NCBI RefSeq assembly: GCF_014218705.1
Contig: NZ_JABBJF010000012.1
Span: 1 to 64,000 of the forward strand
Length of the DNA stretch: 64,000 nucleotides
Direction of reading: 5' to 3'
From: Kluyvera sichuanensis
GTDB taxonomy: Bacteria > Pseudomonadota > Gammaproteobacteria > Enterobacterales > Enterobacteriaceae
A program made the translations under genes and the position numbers. Below the pieces are notes generated by a model that made no database searches, had not been told where the DNA came from, and worked only from the letters and a program-made list of their open reading frames with translations. This document shows positions 34,414 to 43,833 of the stretch, piece after piece; the first letter of the stretch is position 1; every line of letters begins with the position of its first letter.

Positions 34414-34431
34414 GAGGGGCGAAAGCCCCTC
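34414..34431 (+). other. Hairpin between lamB and malM
   Basis: GAGGGGC-GAAA-GCCCCTC forms a 7-bp stem closed by a GNRA tetraloop, 30 nt after lamB. It lacks a full T run, so it may protect lamB mRNA or terminate only partly. Confidence 0.65.
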
Positions 34432-34498
34432 TGTTCCGTAAGGTTTAGCGCGCTATTGCCTGGCTACCGCTAGACTGACGATTTCTGAGGTCATCATA

Positions 34499-35431
34499 AT
34501 GAAAATGAAAAAAAGTCTCGTTGCTCTGTGCTTATCCGCTGGATTGCTGGCGAGCGTTCCGGGCATCAGCCTTGCGGACGTCAACTATGTGCCGCAAAAC
34601 ACCAGCGCCGCGCCAACTATCCCGACCTCGGCCCTCCAGCAGCTGACCTGGACGCCGGTCGATCAATCTAAAGTGCAGTCCACCCAAATTTCTACCGGTG
34701 GTCAGAGCCTGAACGTACCGGGCATCACCGGTAACGTCGTGGCCTACAGCGTGCCGGCCAATATTGGCGAACTCACGCTGACGCTGACCAGCGAAGTGAA
34801 CAAACAAACCAACGTCTTTGCGCCGAACGTGCTGATTCTCGATCAGAACATGACGCCTTCTGCTTTCTTCCCAAGCAGCTACTTTACCTATCAGGCACCG
34901 GGCGTGATGAGCGCCGACCGTCTGGAAGGCGTTATGCGCCTGACCCCTGCACTGGGCCAGCAAAAGCTGTACGTCCTGGTCTTTACCACGGATAAAGATC
35001 TCCAGCAGACCACTACATTGCTGGATCCGGCTAAAGCCTACGCCAAAGGCACCGGCAACGCGGTACCGGATATCCCAGACCCGGTGGCAAAACACACCAC
35101 TGACGGCCTCGTGAAGCTGAAGGTAAAAACCAACAGCAGCTCCAGCGTGCTGGTAGGCCCACTGTTTGGCTCCTCCGGCCCTGCACCGGTCACCGTGGGT
35201 AACACCGCAAGTGCGCCTGCCGCCGCTCCGGTGGTTGCGCCAGTCGCGGCTCCAGCGGCGAAAGCTGAGCCGATGCTGGATGACACGGAAACCTACTTCA
35301 ACAACGGTATTAAACAGGCGGTAGCGAAAGGGGATATCGACAAAGCCCTGAAGCTGATGAATGAAGCCGAACGCCTGGGCTCGAAATCTGCTCGTTCCAC
35401 CTTTATCGGCGCTGTAAAAGGCAAGGGGTAA
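34499..35431 (+). CDS. malM: Maltose operon periplasmic protein MalM
   Basis: Periplasmic protein of 310 aa (E. coli MalM 306). The signal peptide of about 26 residues ends GISLA before DVNYVPQNTS. The middle is a beta-rich domain (e.g. ANIGELTLTLTSEVNKQTNVFAPNVLILDQN) and a proline/alanine-rich linker near 240-260 leads to a helical end KGDIDKALKLMNEAERLG. Function is unknown although it is the last gene of malK-lamB-malM. The first ATG (MKMKKSLV) is used. Confidence 0.96.
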   Translation: MKMKKSLVALCLSAGLLASVPGISLADVNYVPQNTSAAPTIPTSALQQLTWTPVDQSKVQSTQISTGGQSLNVPGITGNVVAYSVPANIGELTLTLTSEVNKQTNVFAPNVLILDQNMTPSAFFPSSYFTYQAPGVMSADRLEGVMRLTPALGQQKLYVLVFTTDKDLQQTTTLLDPAKAYAKGTGNAVPDIPDPVAKHTTDGLVKLKVKTNSSSSVLVGPLFGSSGPAPVTVGNTASAPAAAPVVAPVAAPAAKAEPMLDDTETYFNNGIKQAVAKGDIDKALKLMNEAERLGSKSARSTFIGAVKGKG

Positions 35432-35470
35432 GCTTTACCCCGCAGCGCCGATGTTTAGGCGAAGCCTTTT

Positions 35471-35499
35471 GGTGTGCCCATCCGGGCACGCCATTTTTC
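35471..35499 (+). terminator. malM terminator
   Basis: GGTGTGCCC-ATCC-GGGCACGCC (one G-T pair) followed by ATTTTTCT. Confidence 0.8.
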
Positions 35500-35629
35500 T
35501 ACACTCCATAGCGTGACAACAAACTGTTGCACTGCTGTTGCGCTAATGATCGTATTTGACCATTCCTGCACCCCCTCCCGCTGTGTTCTGCGATACAATG
35601 GCCAGAAGCTATGTATTGGAGAGACAGGC

Positions 35630-36127
35630 ATGTCGCACCCCGCACTGACGCAACTCCGCGCGCTGCGCTATTTTGACGTCATTCCCCCGCTCGAATCGGC
35701 ACAGCGTGACTGGCTGATGCTGGAAGATTCCATGACCAAACGGTTTGAGCAGTTCGGGAAAACCGTTAGCGTCACGCTGCTGAATGAAGCCTTCGTGGGC
35801 CGGGACGCGCTGGACGGTGAGCAGCATTTGTTGCCGGATGAACCTCGCTATTGGCTGCGAGAAATATTATTGTGCGTGGGCGACGAACCCTGGCTTGCCG
35901 GGCGTACCGTAGTGCCGGAGTCGACGCTGTGCGGCCCGGAGCTGGCGCTACAGCAACTGGGGCAAACGCCGCTCGGGCGCTATCTGTTTACGTCATCGAC
36001 GTTGACCCGGGATTTTATCGAAATAGGGTGTCATGATGCGCTGTGGGGGCGACGTTCCCGCCTGCGTCTGAGCGGTAAACCGCTGCTGCTGACGGAGCTT
36101 TTTTTACCCGCATCGCCGCTGTACTAA
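35630..36127 (+). CDS. ubiC: Chorismate pyruvate-lyase
   Basis: Cytosolic enzyme of 165 aa, as in E. coli, converting chorismate to 4-hydroxybenzoate and pyruvate, the first step of ubiquinone synthesis. Conserved segments are [20 protein letters not shown] (ligand arginine region), [18 protein letters not shown] and [23 protein letters not shown]. Start MSHPALTQ is chosen by homology and GGAGAGACAGGC upstream. It is 14 nt before ubiA. Confidence 0.97.
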   Translation: MSHPALTQLRALRYFDVIPPLESAQRDWLMLEDSMTKRFEQFGKTVSVTLLNEAFVGRDALDGEQHLLPDEPRYWLREILLCVGDEPWLAGRTVVPESTLCGPELALQQLGQTPLGRYLFTSSTLTRDFIEIGCHDALWGRRSRLRLSGKPLLLTELFLPASPLY

Positions 36128-36141
36128 GAGGAAGAAGAAAA

Positions 36142-37014
36142 ATGGAGTGGAGTCTTAGGTCGAATAAGCTGCTCGCTTACCATCGACTCATGCGTACGGA
36201 CAAACCGATTGGCGCGCTATTGCTGCTGTGGCCGACGCTGTGGGCGCTATGGGTGGCTTCCCCAGGCGTGCCGCCGCTGTGGATCCTGGCGGTGTTTGTC
36301 GCCGGCGTCTGGCTGATGCGCGCCGCGGGCTGCGTGGTGAATGACTATGCGGATCGCAAATTTGACGGCCACGTAAAGCGCACCGCTAATCGGCCGCTGC
36401 CGAGCGGGGCGGTGACGGAGAAAGAGGCCCGTACGCTGTTTATCGTGCTGGTGCTGCTCTCCTTCATACTGGTGCTGACCCTCAACACCATGACTATCCT
36501 GCTGTCGATTGCCGCGCTGGCATTGGCGTGGGTTTACCCGTTTATGAAGCGCTATACCCATCTGCCGCAGGTGGTGCTAGGCGCGGCGTTCGGCTGGTCT
36601 ATCCCGATGGCCTTTTCCGCCGTCAGCGAAACGCTGCCGCTGAGCTGCTGGCTGATGCTGCTGGCTAACATCCTGTGGGCGGTGGCCTACGACACACAGT
36701 ACGCGATGGTTGACCGCGACGACGATGTGAAAATCGGCATTAAATCGACGGCGATTCTATTCGGCGATAACGACCGCCTGATTATCGGTATTCTGCAGGC
36801 GTGCGTGCTGGGGCTGATGGCGCTTATCGGCTGGCTGAACGGTCTGCATTGGGAGTTTTACTGGTCAATTCTGATTGCTGGCGCGCTGTTTGTTTACCAG
36901 CAGAAGCTGATTCGCCACCGCGAACGTGGGCCATGCTTCCAGGCGTTTCTGAATAATAACTACGTGGGGCTGGTGTTGTTTATTGGCCTGGCGATGAGTT
37001 ACTGGCAGATCTGA
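36142..37014 (+). CDS. ubiA: 4-hydroxybenzoate octaprenyltransferase
   Basis: Inner-membrane prenyltransferase of 290 aa, as in E. coli, attaching the octaprenyl chain to 4-hydroxybenzoate in ubiquinone synthesis. Both Asp-rich motifs of the UbiA family are seen: NDYADRKFD (about 67-75) and [12 protein letters not shown] (about 187-198), among about nine helices. ATG follows AGAGGAAGAAG. It ends in a bidirectional terminator region shared with plsB. Confidence 0.97.
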   Translation: MEWSLRSNKLLAYHRLMRTDKPIGALLLLWPTLWALWVASPGVPPLWILAVFVAGVWLMRAAGCVVNDYADRKFDGHVKRTANRPLPSGAVTEKEARTLFIVLVLLSFILVLTLNTMTILLSIAALALAWVYPFMKRYTHLPQVVLGAAFGWSIPMAFSAVSETLPLSCWLMLLANILWAVAYDTQYAMVDRDDDVKIGIKSTAILFGDNDRLIIGILQACVLGLMALIGWLNGLHWEFYWSILIAGALFVYQQKLIRHRERGPCFQAFLNNNYVGLVLFIGLAMSYWQI

Positions 37015-37024
37015 TACAGGTATT

Positions 37025-37058
37025 GCCGGATGGCGGCGTGCCGCCTCGTCCGGGCTAC
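37025..37058. repeat. REP unit (E. coli style) after ubiA
   Basis: GCCGGATGGCGGCGTGCCGCCTCGTCCGGG followed by CTACG. Confidence 0.8.
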
Positions 37059-37071
37059 GATATCAATACAT

Positions 37072-37108
37072 AAAAAAATCCCCGGTCTCAGCCGGGGATT
37101 TTTGTTTT
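37072..37108. terminator. Bidirectional terminator ubiA/plsB
   Basis: ATCCCCGG-TCTCAG-CCGGGGAT has A/T runs on both sides, so it can serve both convergent genes. Confidence 0.9.
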
Positions 37109-39537
37109 TACTGCGCCGCCTCTTCCTGCGTCACGCTCTCAATCGTCAAGCGCACGTCCGAGGTAATCAGGTTTGCCATCATCTGGTACACCTTCATCGT
37201 CTCTTCCGGCTCGGCGTCGCCGCTGTCGCTGATATAGCCTTCATCGCGCAGGGTTAACACCAGAGAAGAGAACACCGCTTTATCGAAGAACTCCGGCGAG
37301 TTGATACCGTGCAGCACCGAGAGACGCTGAGCCAGCGTCCGGCTCTCTTTCTCCAGCGTACTGCGGTTCATCGACGGGTTGCCGCTCAGCAGCCAGAAGG
37401 TGATCGCATAACGCTGCAGCGTTTCGCGTGCGCCGGCAGCCAGCAGCTGCAGGGTGCGGGAGTGGGAAGCGTTGATACGCAGCTCGTCGTTGTGCTCGGT
37501 AAGCATCTCCTGACGAACCATCTCCGCAATCAGCGTATCGATAACCGCTGGCAGCTCCGCGCGATCCCAGCGCAGGAACAGTTCGGCTTTCAGCATCGGA
37601 TACAGCGTATCGATAATGCTCAGCACCTGCTCGCGGGAAATCTCGCGATGCTGGGTCATAATCGATGCCAGCAGCGACGGCATGATCAGCATATGCGCGA
37701 TGTTGTTGCGGTAGTAGGTCATCAGCACCGCCTGCTCGCGCGGCAGAATGATGATGTCGCCGATGGTGTCCTTCTCGACTTCGAACTTGTTCATCTGCAG
37801 CGCGTGATCGATAAGCTCGCTGGCAGAAGACGTTGGAGCCGTCGCATCAGGCGCATACGGTGCGTTACGCAGCAGCGCCAGATAGCAATCGAGCTGCTGA
37901 GTCAGCTGCTCGCGCGTCAGTGAACGCTGACGAGAAGCCAGCAGCGCGGTACAGCACAGGTTCATGGCGTTTGCCGCGCCTGCGTTGTTGATACGCACCA
38001 TCAGCTCAGCCGCCATCTTGTTGACGGTCGGCGTCAGCCAGGCAGGACGCACGGCTTCGATCGGGTCGATAGACTCGCGCCACTCCGGCACATGGTGGTT
38101 CAGATAGGTCATCAGCGGCATCGGTTCGCCGAAGTTGACGTAGCCCTGGCCCAGATTACGCAGCTTGCTCAAGCCGCGCAGCATCTGCGGTAAGCTCTCT
38201 TTCTCTTTGGTCGCGCCGCGCAGCTCTTTCGCGTAGGTGCCCACTTCCATCACATGTTCGTAGCCGATATAAATTGGCACTAATGTGATAGGACGGGAAC
38301 CGCCGCGCAGCATCGCCTGAATGGTCATCGACAGGGTGCCGGTTTTCGGATCCAGCAGACGACCGGTACGGGAACGCCCGCCTTCCACAAAGTACTCCAC
38401 GGAGTAACCGCGGCTGAACAGCTCGCCGAGGTATTCGCGGAACACGGTGGAATAGAGCTTATTACCCTTAAAGGTACGGCGAATAAAGAAGGCGCCCAGG
38501 CGGCGGAAAATCGGGCCTGCTGGCCAGAAGTTCAGGTTGATACCGGCGGCGATATGCGGCGGCACCAGCCCCTGGTGATAGAGCACGTAAGAGAGCAGCA
38601 GGTAGTCCATGTGGCTGCGGTGACACGGCACATAGACAATTTCATGCCCGTCGTGCGCCAGCTGGCGTACGCGCTCGGCGTTGTGAACGTTAATGCCCTG
38701 GTACAAACGGTTCCAGGTGAAGCTGAGGATACGGTCGGTCAGACGAATCATCTCGTAGGAGAAGTTCGCGGCGATCTCTTCCATCAGCGCAATGGCGTTC
38801 TGCTGCGCTTTCTCGTGGGAAATTTTCTTGCTGCGCGCTTCGTCCTCCACCGCTTTGGCGATTGCTTTTGACGCCAGCAGCTTCTTGAACAGGTCATGAC
38901 GAGCAGGCAGACGCGGGCCGACCGCCGCCAGACGCTGACGAGCAAAGTGCATACGCGCGACGCGAGCCAGTTTCTGGGCGATAGTTTTATCGGTACCGTG
39001 TTCGTCAGCCATGCGGCGCAGAGAGACGGAAGGCGAGAAGCGGACAAAACTGTCGCGGCCAAGCCAGGAGACGGCAAAGAACTTCTGGAAGCCGTTCAGC
39101 ATACGCAGCGGCGGGTTAACTTCGCCTTTTTCGCGTCCTGGGGAGCGACCAAACATCACCGATACCGGCACCATTTGCACATCCAGGTCAGGATTGCTGC
39201 GGTGCAAGTCGAGATAGTCGTGGAACAGTTTGATCGACTCTTCTTTCGGCGTGTAGTAAGTGAACACGCGCGGGCCGCCGTGGATAAAGACGTAGCGCGG
39301 CAGCAGCGTACCGTCGATCTCAAGCGGTTCAAGCGGGTCGGGTAAATCGTGCGCCAGGCACTGAGCGCGCAGCGTCAGCAAGTCAGCCTTAGAGTTATAA
39401 GGCAGGACGTACATAATAGGACGCGACGTATCAAGCCCCAATTCCTGGGCAGGTTGTGCCGGAATAGACTTGCTCTTTACCAGAACACTTAATGGTAAAT
39501 TCAGTAATTTGTAGTAAATTCGTGGCCAGCCGGACAT
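37108..39537 (-). CDS. plsB: Glycerol-3-phosphate acyltransferase PlsB
   Basis: Membrane-bound enzyme of 809 aa (E. coli 807), which acylates sn-glycerol-3-phosphate, starting phospholipid synthesis. The acyltransferase block I HX4D is [10 protein letters not shown] (about 305-314), followed by the [14 protein letters not shown] and [21 protein letters not shown] blocks and [14 protein letters not shown]. The main differences from E. coli are near residues 565-575, at 650-700 and at the C-terminus (SVTQEEAAQ). It is divergent from dgkA with 128 bp between them, pairing two phospholipid genes. Confidence 0.98.
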   Translation of the reverse strand: MSGWPRIYYKLLNLPLSVLVKSKSIPAQPAQELGLDTSRPIMYVLPYNSKADLLTLRAQCLAHDLPDPLEPLEIDGTLLPRYVFIHGGPRVFTYYTPKEESIKLFHDYLDLHRSNPDLDVQMVPVSVMFGRSPGREKGEVNPPLRMLNGFQKFFAVSWLGRDSFVRFSPSVSLRRMADEHGTDKTIAQKLARVARMHFARQRLAAVGPRLPARHDLFKKLLASKAIAKAVEDEARSKKISHEKAQQNAIALMEEIAANFSYEMIRLTDRILSFTWNRLYQGINVHNAERVRQLAHDGHEIVYVPCHRSHMDYLLLSYVLYHQGLVPPHIAAGINLNFWPAGPIFRRLGAFFIRRTFKGNKLYSTVFREYLGELFSRGYSVEYFVEGGRSRTGRLLDPKTGTLSMTIQAMLRGGSRPITLVPIYIGYEHVMEVGTYAKELRGATKEKESLPQMLRGLSKLRNLGQGYVNFGEPMPLMTYLNHHVPEWRESIDPIEAVRPAWLTPTVNKMAAELMVRINNAGAANAMNLCCTALLASRQRSLTREQLTQQLDCYLALLRNAPYAPDATAPTSSASELIDHALQMNKFEVEKDTIGDIIILPREQAVLMTYYRNNIAHMLIMPSLLASIMTQHREISREQVLSIIDTLYPMLKAELFLRWDRAELPAVIDTLIAEMVRQEMLTEHNDELRINASHSRTLQLLAAGARETLQRYAITFWLLSGNPSMNRSTLEKESRTLAQRLSVLHGINSPEFFDKAVFSSLVLTLRDEGYISDSGDAEPEETMKVYQMMANLITSDVRLTIESVTQEEAAQ

Positions 39538-39665
39538 AAACGATGTAAAGCCTCTGGTTAATCATGCAAATGCGCGGCAAGAATATCAGAAAGTCCGTAA
39601 AATTTCTGTTCTACCGCCTCATAACAAGCATTGTCATTGACGTAAAAACGAAAAAGGTTCTTGAG

Positions 39666-40034
39666 ATGGCCAATAATACCACTGGGATTACCCGAATCAT
39701 CAAAGCTGCGGGCTATTCCTGGAAAGGATTCCGCGCGGCGTGGATCAATGAAGCGGCGTTCCGCCAGGAAGGGGTTGCCTCTGTTATCGCGATTATTATC
39801 GCCTGCTGGCTGGATGTCGATGCCATCACCCGTGTCCTGCTCATCGGGTCCGTCCTTTTGGTGATGATAGTGGAAATTCTCAATAGTGCACTGGAAGCAG
39901 TCGTTGACCGTATCGGCTCTGATTATCACGAGCTCTCCGGCCGGGCGAAAGACATGGGTTCGGCGGCGGTTCTGCTGTCTATTTTCGTGGCGGTGTTCAC
40001 CTGGGCGACGCTGCTGTGGTCTCATTTTCACTAA
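39666..40034 (+). CDS. dgkA: Diacylglycerol kinase
   Basis: Small integral-membrane kinase of 122 aa, as in E. coli, phosphorylating diacylglycerol that arises from membrane-derived-oligosaccharide synthesis. Three transmembrane helices follow an amphipathic N-terminal helix; the catalytic segment EILNSALEAVVDRIGSDYHELSGRAKDMGSAAV is complete. ATG 39666 is chosen by homology; the in-frame extension to 39564 has no support. Confidence 0.97.
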   Translation: MANNTTGITRIIKAAGYSWKGFRAAWINEAAFRQEGVASVIAIIIACWLDVDAITRVLLIGSVLLVMIVEILNSALEAVVDRIGSDYHELSGRAKDMGSAAVLLSIFVAVFTWATLLWSHFH

Positions 40035-40088
40035 AGTCGTGAAAACTGCCTGATTTCGTGAGTTTTATGGTTCCAAAATAGGCAGTAG

Positions 40089-40104
40089 CTGTATATACTC
40101 ACAG
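40089..40104. promoter_or_regulatory. LexA (SOS) box 1 of lexA
   Basis: CTGTATATACTCACAG fits CTG-N10-CAG, identical to the E. coli lexA box 1 core. Confidence 0.95.
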
Positions 40105-40109
40105 CATAA

Positions 40110-40125
40110 CTGTATATACACCCAG
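40110..40125. promoter_or_regulatory. LexA (SOS) box 2 of lexA
   Basis: CTGTATATACACCCAG fits CTG-N10-CAG, 21 bp after box 1, 9 bp before the lexA ATG. Confidence 0.95.
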
Positions 40126-40133
40126 GGGGCGGA

Positions 40134-40742
40134 ATGAAAGCGTTAACGACCAGGCAGCAAGAGGTGTTTGATCTCATTCGGGATCACATCAGCCAGACGG
40201 GCATGCCGCCAACGCGTGCGGAAATTGCTCAGCGCTTGGGGTTCCGTTCCCCGAACGCAGCTGAAGAGCATCTGAAAGCGCTGGCGCGTAAAGGCGTCCT
40301 TGAGATTGTTTCAGGCGCTTCTCGCGGTATCCGCCTGCTGGTAGAAGAAGAAGAGGGCCTGCCGCTGGTAGGCCGCGTCGCGGCGGGCGAACCGCTGCTG
40401 GCGCAGCAGCACATCGAAGGTCACTACCAGGTTGACCCGTCCCTGTTTAAGCCGAGCGCGGATTTCCTGCTGCGCGTCAGCGGTATGTCGATGAAAGACA
40501 TCGGTATTATGGATGGCGACCTGCTCGCCGTGCATAAAACCCAGGACGTGCGTAACGGCCAGGTTGTGGTCGCGCGTATCGACGAAGAGGTGACGGTAAA
40601 ACGCCTGAAAAAACAGGGTAACGTCGTCGAACTGCTGCCGGAAAACAGCGAATTTAAGCCTATCGTGGTCGATCTGCGTCAGCAGAACTTCTCCATCGAA
40701 GGGCTGGCCGTTGGCGTTATCCGCAACGGCGAGTGGCTGTAA
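40134..40742 (+). CDS. lexA: SOS repressor LexA
   Basis: LexA of 202 aa, as in E. coli. The winged helix (about 1-70, with [21 protein letters not shown]) is followed by the self-cleavage site Ala84-Gly85 in RVAAGEP and the S24 serine/lysine dyad Ser119 (SGMSMKD) and Lys156 (VKRLKK). RecA filaments trigger self-cleavage and derepress the SOS regulon. Two LexA boxes give autoregulation. dinF is 68 bp downstream, past a terminator, and is co-transcribed in E. coli. Confidence 0.98.
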   Translation: MKALTTRQQEVFDLIRDHISQTGMPPTRAEIAQRLGFRSPNAAEEHLKALARKGVLEIVSGASRGIRLLVEEEEGLPLVGRVAAGEPLLAQQHIEGHYQVDPSLFKPSADFLLRVSGMSMKDIGIMDGDLLAVHKTQDVRNGQVVVARIDEEVTVKRLKKQGNVVELLPENSEFKPIVVDLRQQNFSIEGLAVGVIRNGEWL

Positions 40743-40761
40743 CTCTCCCCCCATTCTAATG

Positions 40762-40794
40762 GCTGCGATACTTCCGCTATCGCAGCCTTTTTTC
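40762..40794 (+). terminator. Terminator/attenuator lexA-dinF
   Basis: GGCTGCGATA ... TATCGCAGCC, 10-bp stem, 7-nt loop, followed by six Ts. Read-through would be needed for SOS induction of dinF from the lexA promoter. Confidence 0.85.
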
Positions 40795-40810
40795 GTTCTG
40801 GTCAAAACTC

Positions 40811-42130
40811 ATGCCGCTACTTACTCACGCTGATAAGGCGCTGTGGCGCCTTGCGCTGCCGATGATCTTCTCCAACATTACCGTGCCGTTGCTGGGCCTG
40901 GTCGACACCGCCGTTATCGGCCATCTCGATAGCCCCGTCTATCTGGGCGGCGTAGCCATTGGCGCCACGGCAACCAGCTTTCTGTTTATGCTGCTGCTGT
41001 TTTTGCGCATGAGTACCACCGGGCTCACGGCGCAGGCGTTTGGCGCGAGGAACCCGCAGGCGCTGGCCCGCGCGCTGGTGCAGCCGCTTATGCTGGCACT
41101 GGGCGCCGGGCTGCTGATCATTCTTTTCAAAACGCCGCTGATTAACCTGGCGCTCTCCATCGTTGGCGGCAGCGGCGAAGTGCTGGAGCAGGCGCGGCGC
41201 TTCCTTGATATCCGCTGGCTCAGTGCCCCCGCATCGCTGGCGAACCTGGTGCTGCTTGGCTGGCTGCTGGGCGTGCAGTACGCCCGTGCGCCGGTCGTGC
41301 TGCTGGTGGTGGGGAACGTACTGAATATCGTGCTCGACCTGTGGCTGGTGATGGGGCTGCATATGAACGTGCAGGGTGCGGCGCTGGCAACGGTGATTGC
41401 CGAATACGCTACGCTGCTGGTGGGTCTGGGGATGGCGCGCAAGGTGCTGGTGATGCGCGGGATCTCGTGGGCGATGCTGAAAACGGCCTGGCAGGGCGAT
41501 TTTCGCCGCCTGCTGGCGCTCAATCGCGACATCATGCTGCGCTCGCTGCTGCTTCAGCTCTGCTTCGGCGCGGTGACCGTCTTCGGCGCCCGTCTGGGCA
41601 GCGAAGTGGTGGCGGTGAACGCGGTGCTGATGACCATGCTGACCTTCACCGCCTACGCGCTGGACGGTTTTGCCTACGCGGTGGAAGCCCACTCCGGGCA
41701 GGCCTATGGCGCGCGCGACGGCAGTAAGCTGCTGGCGGTATGGCGCGCAGCATGCCGCCAGGCGGGCGTCGTGGCGCTGGCGTTTGCGCTGATTTACGCC
41801 CTTCTGGGTGAACATATTGTGGCGCTGCTGACGTCGCTGCCTGAGCTACGGCAGCTTGCCGACCGTTATGTGCTCTGGCAGGCGGTGCTGCCGGTGATTG
41901 GCGTGTGGTGCTATCTGCTGGACGGAATGTTTATCGGCGCCACTCGCGGCGCGGAGATGCGTAACAGTATGGCGGTGGCTGCCGCCGGGTTTGCGCTCAC
42001 CATGCTGGCGTTGCCGCTGCTTGGCAACCACGGACTGTGGCTGGCGCTCGCCGTATTCCTTGCGCTGCGCGGGTTGTCGCTGGCCTTTATCTGGCGCCGC
42101 CACTGGAAAAACAACAGCTGGTTTGCCTGA
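40811..42130 (+). CDS. dinF: MATE-family efflux transporter DinF
   Basis: Inner-membrane protein of 439 aa with twelve hydrophobic segments, of the DinF branch of the MATE (multidrug and toxin extrusion) family. Conserved features include the N-terminal LPMIFSNITVPLLGLVDTAVIGHL and the repeat-related LNRDIMLRSLLLQLCFGAVT in the second half. Damage-inducible in E. coli and linked there to oxidative and bile-salt protection. It lies in the lexA unit. Confidence 0.95.
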   Translation: MPLLTHADKALWRLALPMIFSNITVPLLGLVDTAVIGHLDSPVYLGGVAIGATATSFLFMLLLFLRMSTTGLTAQAFGARNPQALARALVQPLMLALGAGLLIILFKTPLINLALSIVGGSGEVLEQARRFLDIRWLSAPASLANLVLLGWLLGVQYARAPVVLLVVGNVLNIVLDLWLVMGLHMNVQGAALATVIAEYATLLVGLGMARKVLVMRGISWAMLKTAWQGDFRRLLALNRDIMLRSLLLQLCFGAVTVFGARLGSEVVAVNAVLMTMLTFTAYALDGFAYAVEAHSGQAYGARDGSKLLAVWRAACRQAGVVALAFALIYALLGEHIVALLTSLPELRQLADRYVLWQAVLPVIGVWCYLLDGMFIGATRGAEMRNSMAVAAAGFALTMLALPLLGNHGLWLALAVFLALRGLSLAFIWRRHWKNNSWFA

Positions 42131-42266
42131 CAAAATGGTTAAAGATTCCGAATAATGAAATGACCTCAGAATGACTGACTACAATTAACCTCACGCTTAG
42201 CGAAAAAGATGTCTTTCCTGAAACATCGGTTTTGCTATTCACTCACTGACGATCGAGGATTCGATG

Positions 42267-42476
42267 ATGAATAAAGACGAAGTCGGCGGTAACTGGAAAC
42301 AGGTTAAAGGTAAAGTGAAAGAGCAATGGGGCAAACTGACCGATGATGATATGACGGTGATCGAAGGCAAACGCGATCAGCTGGTCGGTAAAATTCAGGA
42401 ACGCTACGGCTACGCGAAAGATCAGGCCGAGAAAGAGGTGGATAGCTGGGACAAACGCCACAACCACCGCTGGTAA
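42267..42476 (+). CDS. yjbJ: CsbD-family stress protein YjbJ
   Basis: Hydrophilic protein of 69 aa, equal to E. coli YjbJ, of the CsbD family. It is charged and helical (GGNWKQVKGKVKEQWGKLTDDDMTVIEGKRDQ). Abundant in stationary phase and under osmotic stress in E. coli, function unknown. The second of two adjacent ATGs is used: the GAGGA is 7 nt upstream of it and only 4 nt from the first. Confidence 0.93.
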   Translation: MNKDEVGGNWKQVKGKVKEQWGKLTDDDMTVIEGKRDQLVGKIQERYGYAKDQAEKEVDSWDKRHNHRW

Positions 42477-42494
42477 TAACGTCCTCCTGCCCGT

Positions 42495-42512
42495 GCGTAC
42501 AAGGAAGTACGC
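42495..42512. terminator. Hairpin between convergent yjbJ and zur
   Basis: GCGTAC-AAGGAA-GTACGC, a 6-bp stem with no clear T run on either side; weak terminator candidate. Confidence 0.35.
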
Positions 42513-42531
42513 TCCCCCTGTTTAGCGCCTG

Positions 42532-43047
42532 CTAGCGGGATTTCTTCTTAATCTGAATGGTATGGTCGTGATGACAGTGTTCGTGCGCGCTGCACGCTTC
42601 CACTTCCACGCAGGCCGAACACAGCCCGTGTGCTTCAATCACGTTGTGACGCAGGGCAAAGCCCATTTTGGCCGCCAGCGCATGCATAATGTCTTCCACC
42701 CCTTCCGCACACTCTTCCTTCACCACGCCGCAGCGATCGCAGATAAACATGGCGGAGGTGTGAGTTGGCTGATCGAACAGATGGCAGAGCACGTAGCTGT
42801 TGGCTGATTCGACCTTATGCACGAAGCCTTGTTCGAGCAAAAACTCCAGCGCGCGATAAACCGTCGGCGGTTTAGCCTGGGGCTCTTTAACGCGCAGCAG
42901 GTCAAGCAGGTCGTAGGCGCTAATCGCCCCTTCCTGAAGACTCATCAGACGCAGCACTTCCAGACGTTGCGGAGTCAGGCGCACGCCGCGTTGCGCACAC
43001 AGCTTTTCAGCCTGCGCTAACAGTTCTTGCGTAGTGGTCTTATCCAT
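42532..43047 (-). CDS. zur: Zinc uptake regulator Zur
   Basis: Fur-family repressor of 171 aa, as in E. coli, which with zinc represses znuABC and related uptake genes. The winged helix (LTPQRLEVLRLM ... PPTVYRALEFLLEQGFVHKV) is followed by the dimerisation domain with the structural zinc cysteines CDRCG and CSAC and the H-rich tail (AHEHCHHDH). Divergent from the cupin gene with 123 bp between, in which two inverted repeats are seen. Confidence 0.96.
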   Translation of the reverse strand: MDKTTTQELLAQAEKLCAQRGVRLTPQRLEVLRLMSLQEGAISAYDLLDLLRVKEPQAKPPTVYRALEFLLEQGFVHKVESANSYVLCHLFDQPTHTSAMFICDRCGVVKEECAEGVEDIMHALAAKMGFALRHNVIEAHGLCSACVEVEACSAHEHCHHDHTIQIKKKSR

Positions 43048-43098
43048 TGGCGTCCTCGGGTTACGGGTGAAACAAACCCCTACTTTATCATGTTATGC

Positions 43099-43117
43099 CG
43101 GAAACGCCGAGTTTCCG
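43099..43117. promoter_or_regulatory. Inverted repeat A, zur-cupin gap
   Basis: CGGAAAC-GCCGA-GTTTCCG, perfect 7-bp arms. Possible operator; regulator unknown. Confidence 0.45.
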
Positions 43118-43123
43118 CAGGTG

Positions 43124-43144
43124 TGCTATAGGTGTGTTATAGCA
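43124..43144. promoter_or_regulatory. Inverted repeat B, zur-cupin gap
   Basis: TGCTATA-GGTGTGT-TATAGCA, perfect 7-bp arms, 27 bp before the cupin gene start, overlapping its likely -10 region. Confidence 0.5.
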
Positions 43145-43170
43145 GGCGTACTTCACACTCAGGATGAAAA

Positions 43171-43662
43171 ATGATGAAAAGACCCGATTGCATTCGCCAT
43201 TGGCATGATGTTGAAGGACCCGATGACTCCACTTACCCCGACAGCAATGAGCTTTTTGCCATCGGTGCGCCGCTGGCCCGCGCGCTGGGGCTACGTCATC
43301 TCGGTATACACCACGAGCGCCTCCCGCCAGGTCGCCGCACCTCATACCCACATGCGGAGAGCGACGAAGAGGAGTTTATCTACGTGCTGGAGGGCTACCC
43401 GCAGGCGTGGATCAACGGCTATCTGTGGAAGCTGCAGCCGGGAGATAGCGTCGGCTTTCCTGCCGGAACCGGCGTTTGCCATACCTTTATCAACAACACC
43501 TCCGAAGAGGTTCGGCTACTGGTGGTGGGTGAGGCGAACAAAAAACACAACCGCATCTATTACCCGCTGAACGCCTCGTACGCCGTGACGCGCGAGGATC
43601 GCTGGGTCGATCACCCGCCGCAGTTTTTCGGCCCTCACGATGGAAAACCTGGGCGAAATTAG
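43171..43662 (+). CDS. Cupin-domain protein
   Basis: Single-domain cupin of 163 aa. Cupin motif 1 is seen as PGRRTSYPHAESDEEEFIYVLEG (about 53-75) and motif 2 as GDSVGFPAGTGVCHTFIN (about 91-108), supplying the usual metal-binding His/Glu set, with HAE in place of the classical HxH. Such stand-alone cupins are often metal-dependent isomerases or dioxygenases, but nothing here fixes a reaction. AGGATGAAAA precedes the ATG. It sits divergent to zur at the position of yjbL/yjbM in E. coli. Confidence 0.82.
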   Translation: MMKRPDCIRHWHDVEGPDDSTYPDSNELFAIGAPLARALGLRHLGIHHERLPPGRRTSYPHAESDEEEFIYVLEGYPQAWINGYLWKLQPGDSVGFPAGTGVCHTFINNTSEEVRLLVVGEANKKHNRIYYPLNASYAVTREDRWVDHPPQFFGPHDGKPGRN

Positions 43663-43772
43663 CATCTTCTTCTATAAAGATTAGGGTGCTTATTAAAAAT
43701 AACGATAACCGAAAAAATTTCAGTTAGGGGAACACACCGCTTTTTTTCCCGCTATTCACAGCAACAGTTCGT

Positions 43773-43798
43773 CTCCATCCAGGTGATAACGGATGGAG
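43773..43798 (+). other. Hairpin in the leader of the TraF-like gene
   Basis: CTCCATCC-N10-GGATGGAG, perfect 8-bp stem, ending 35 nt before the GTG start. No T run, so a regulatory or stability element is more likely than a terminator. Confidence 0.5.
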
Positions 43799-43833
43799 GG
43801 TTGTTTCATTACCGACAATAAGACGAGCAAACT

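Noticed and set aside
40762-40794. lexA terminator as evidence that dinF is independent
   Set aside because: A strong hairpin is present, but I see no good separate promoter or LexA box before dinF, so partial read-through from lexA remains the better reading.
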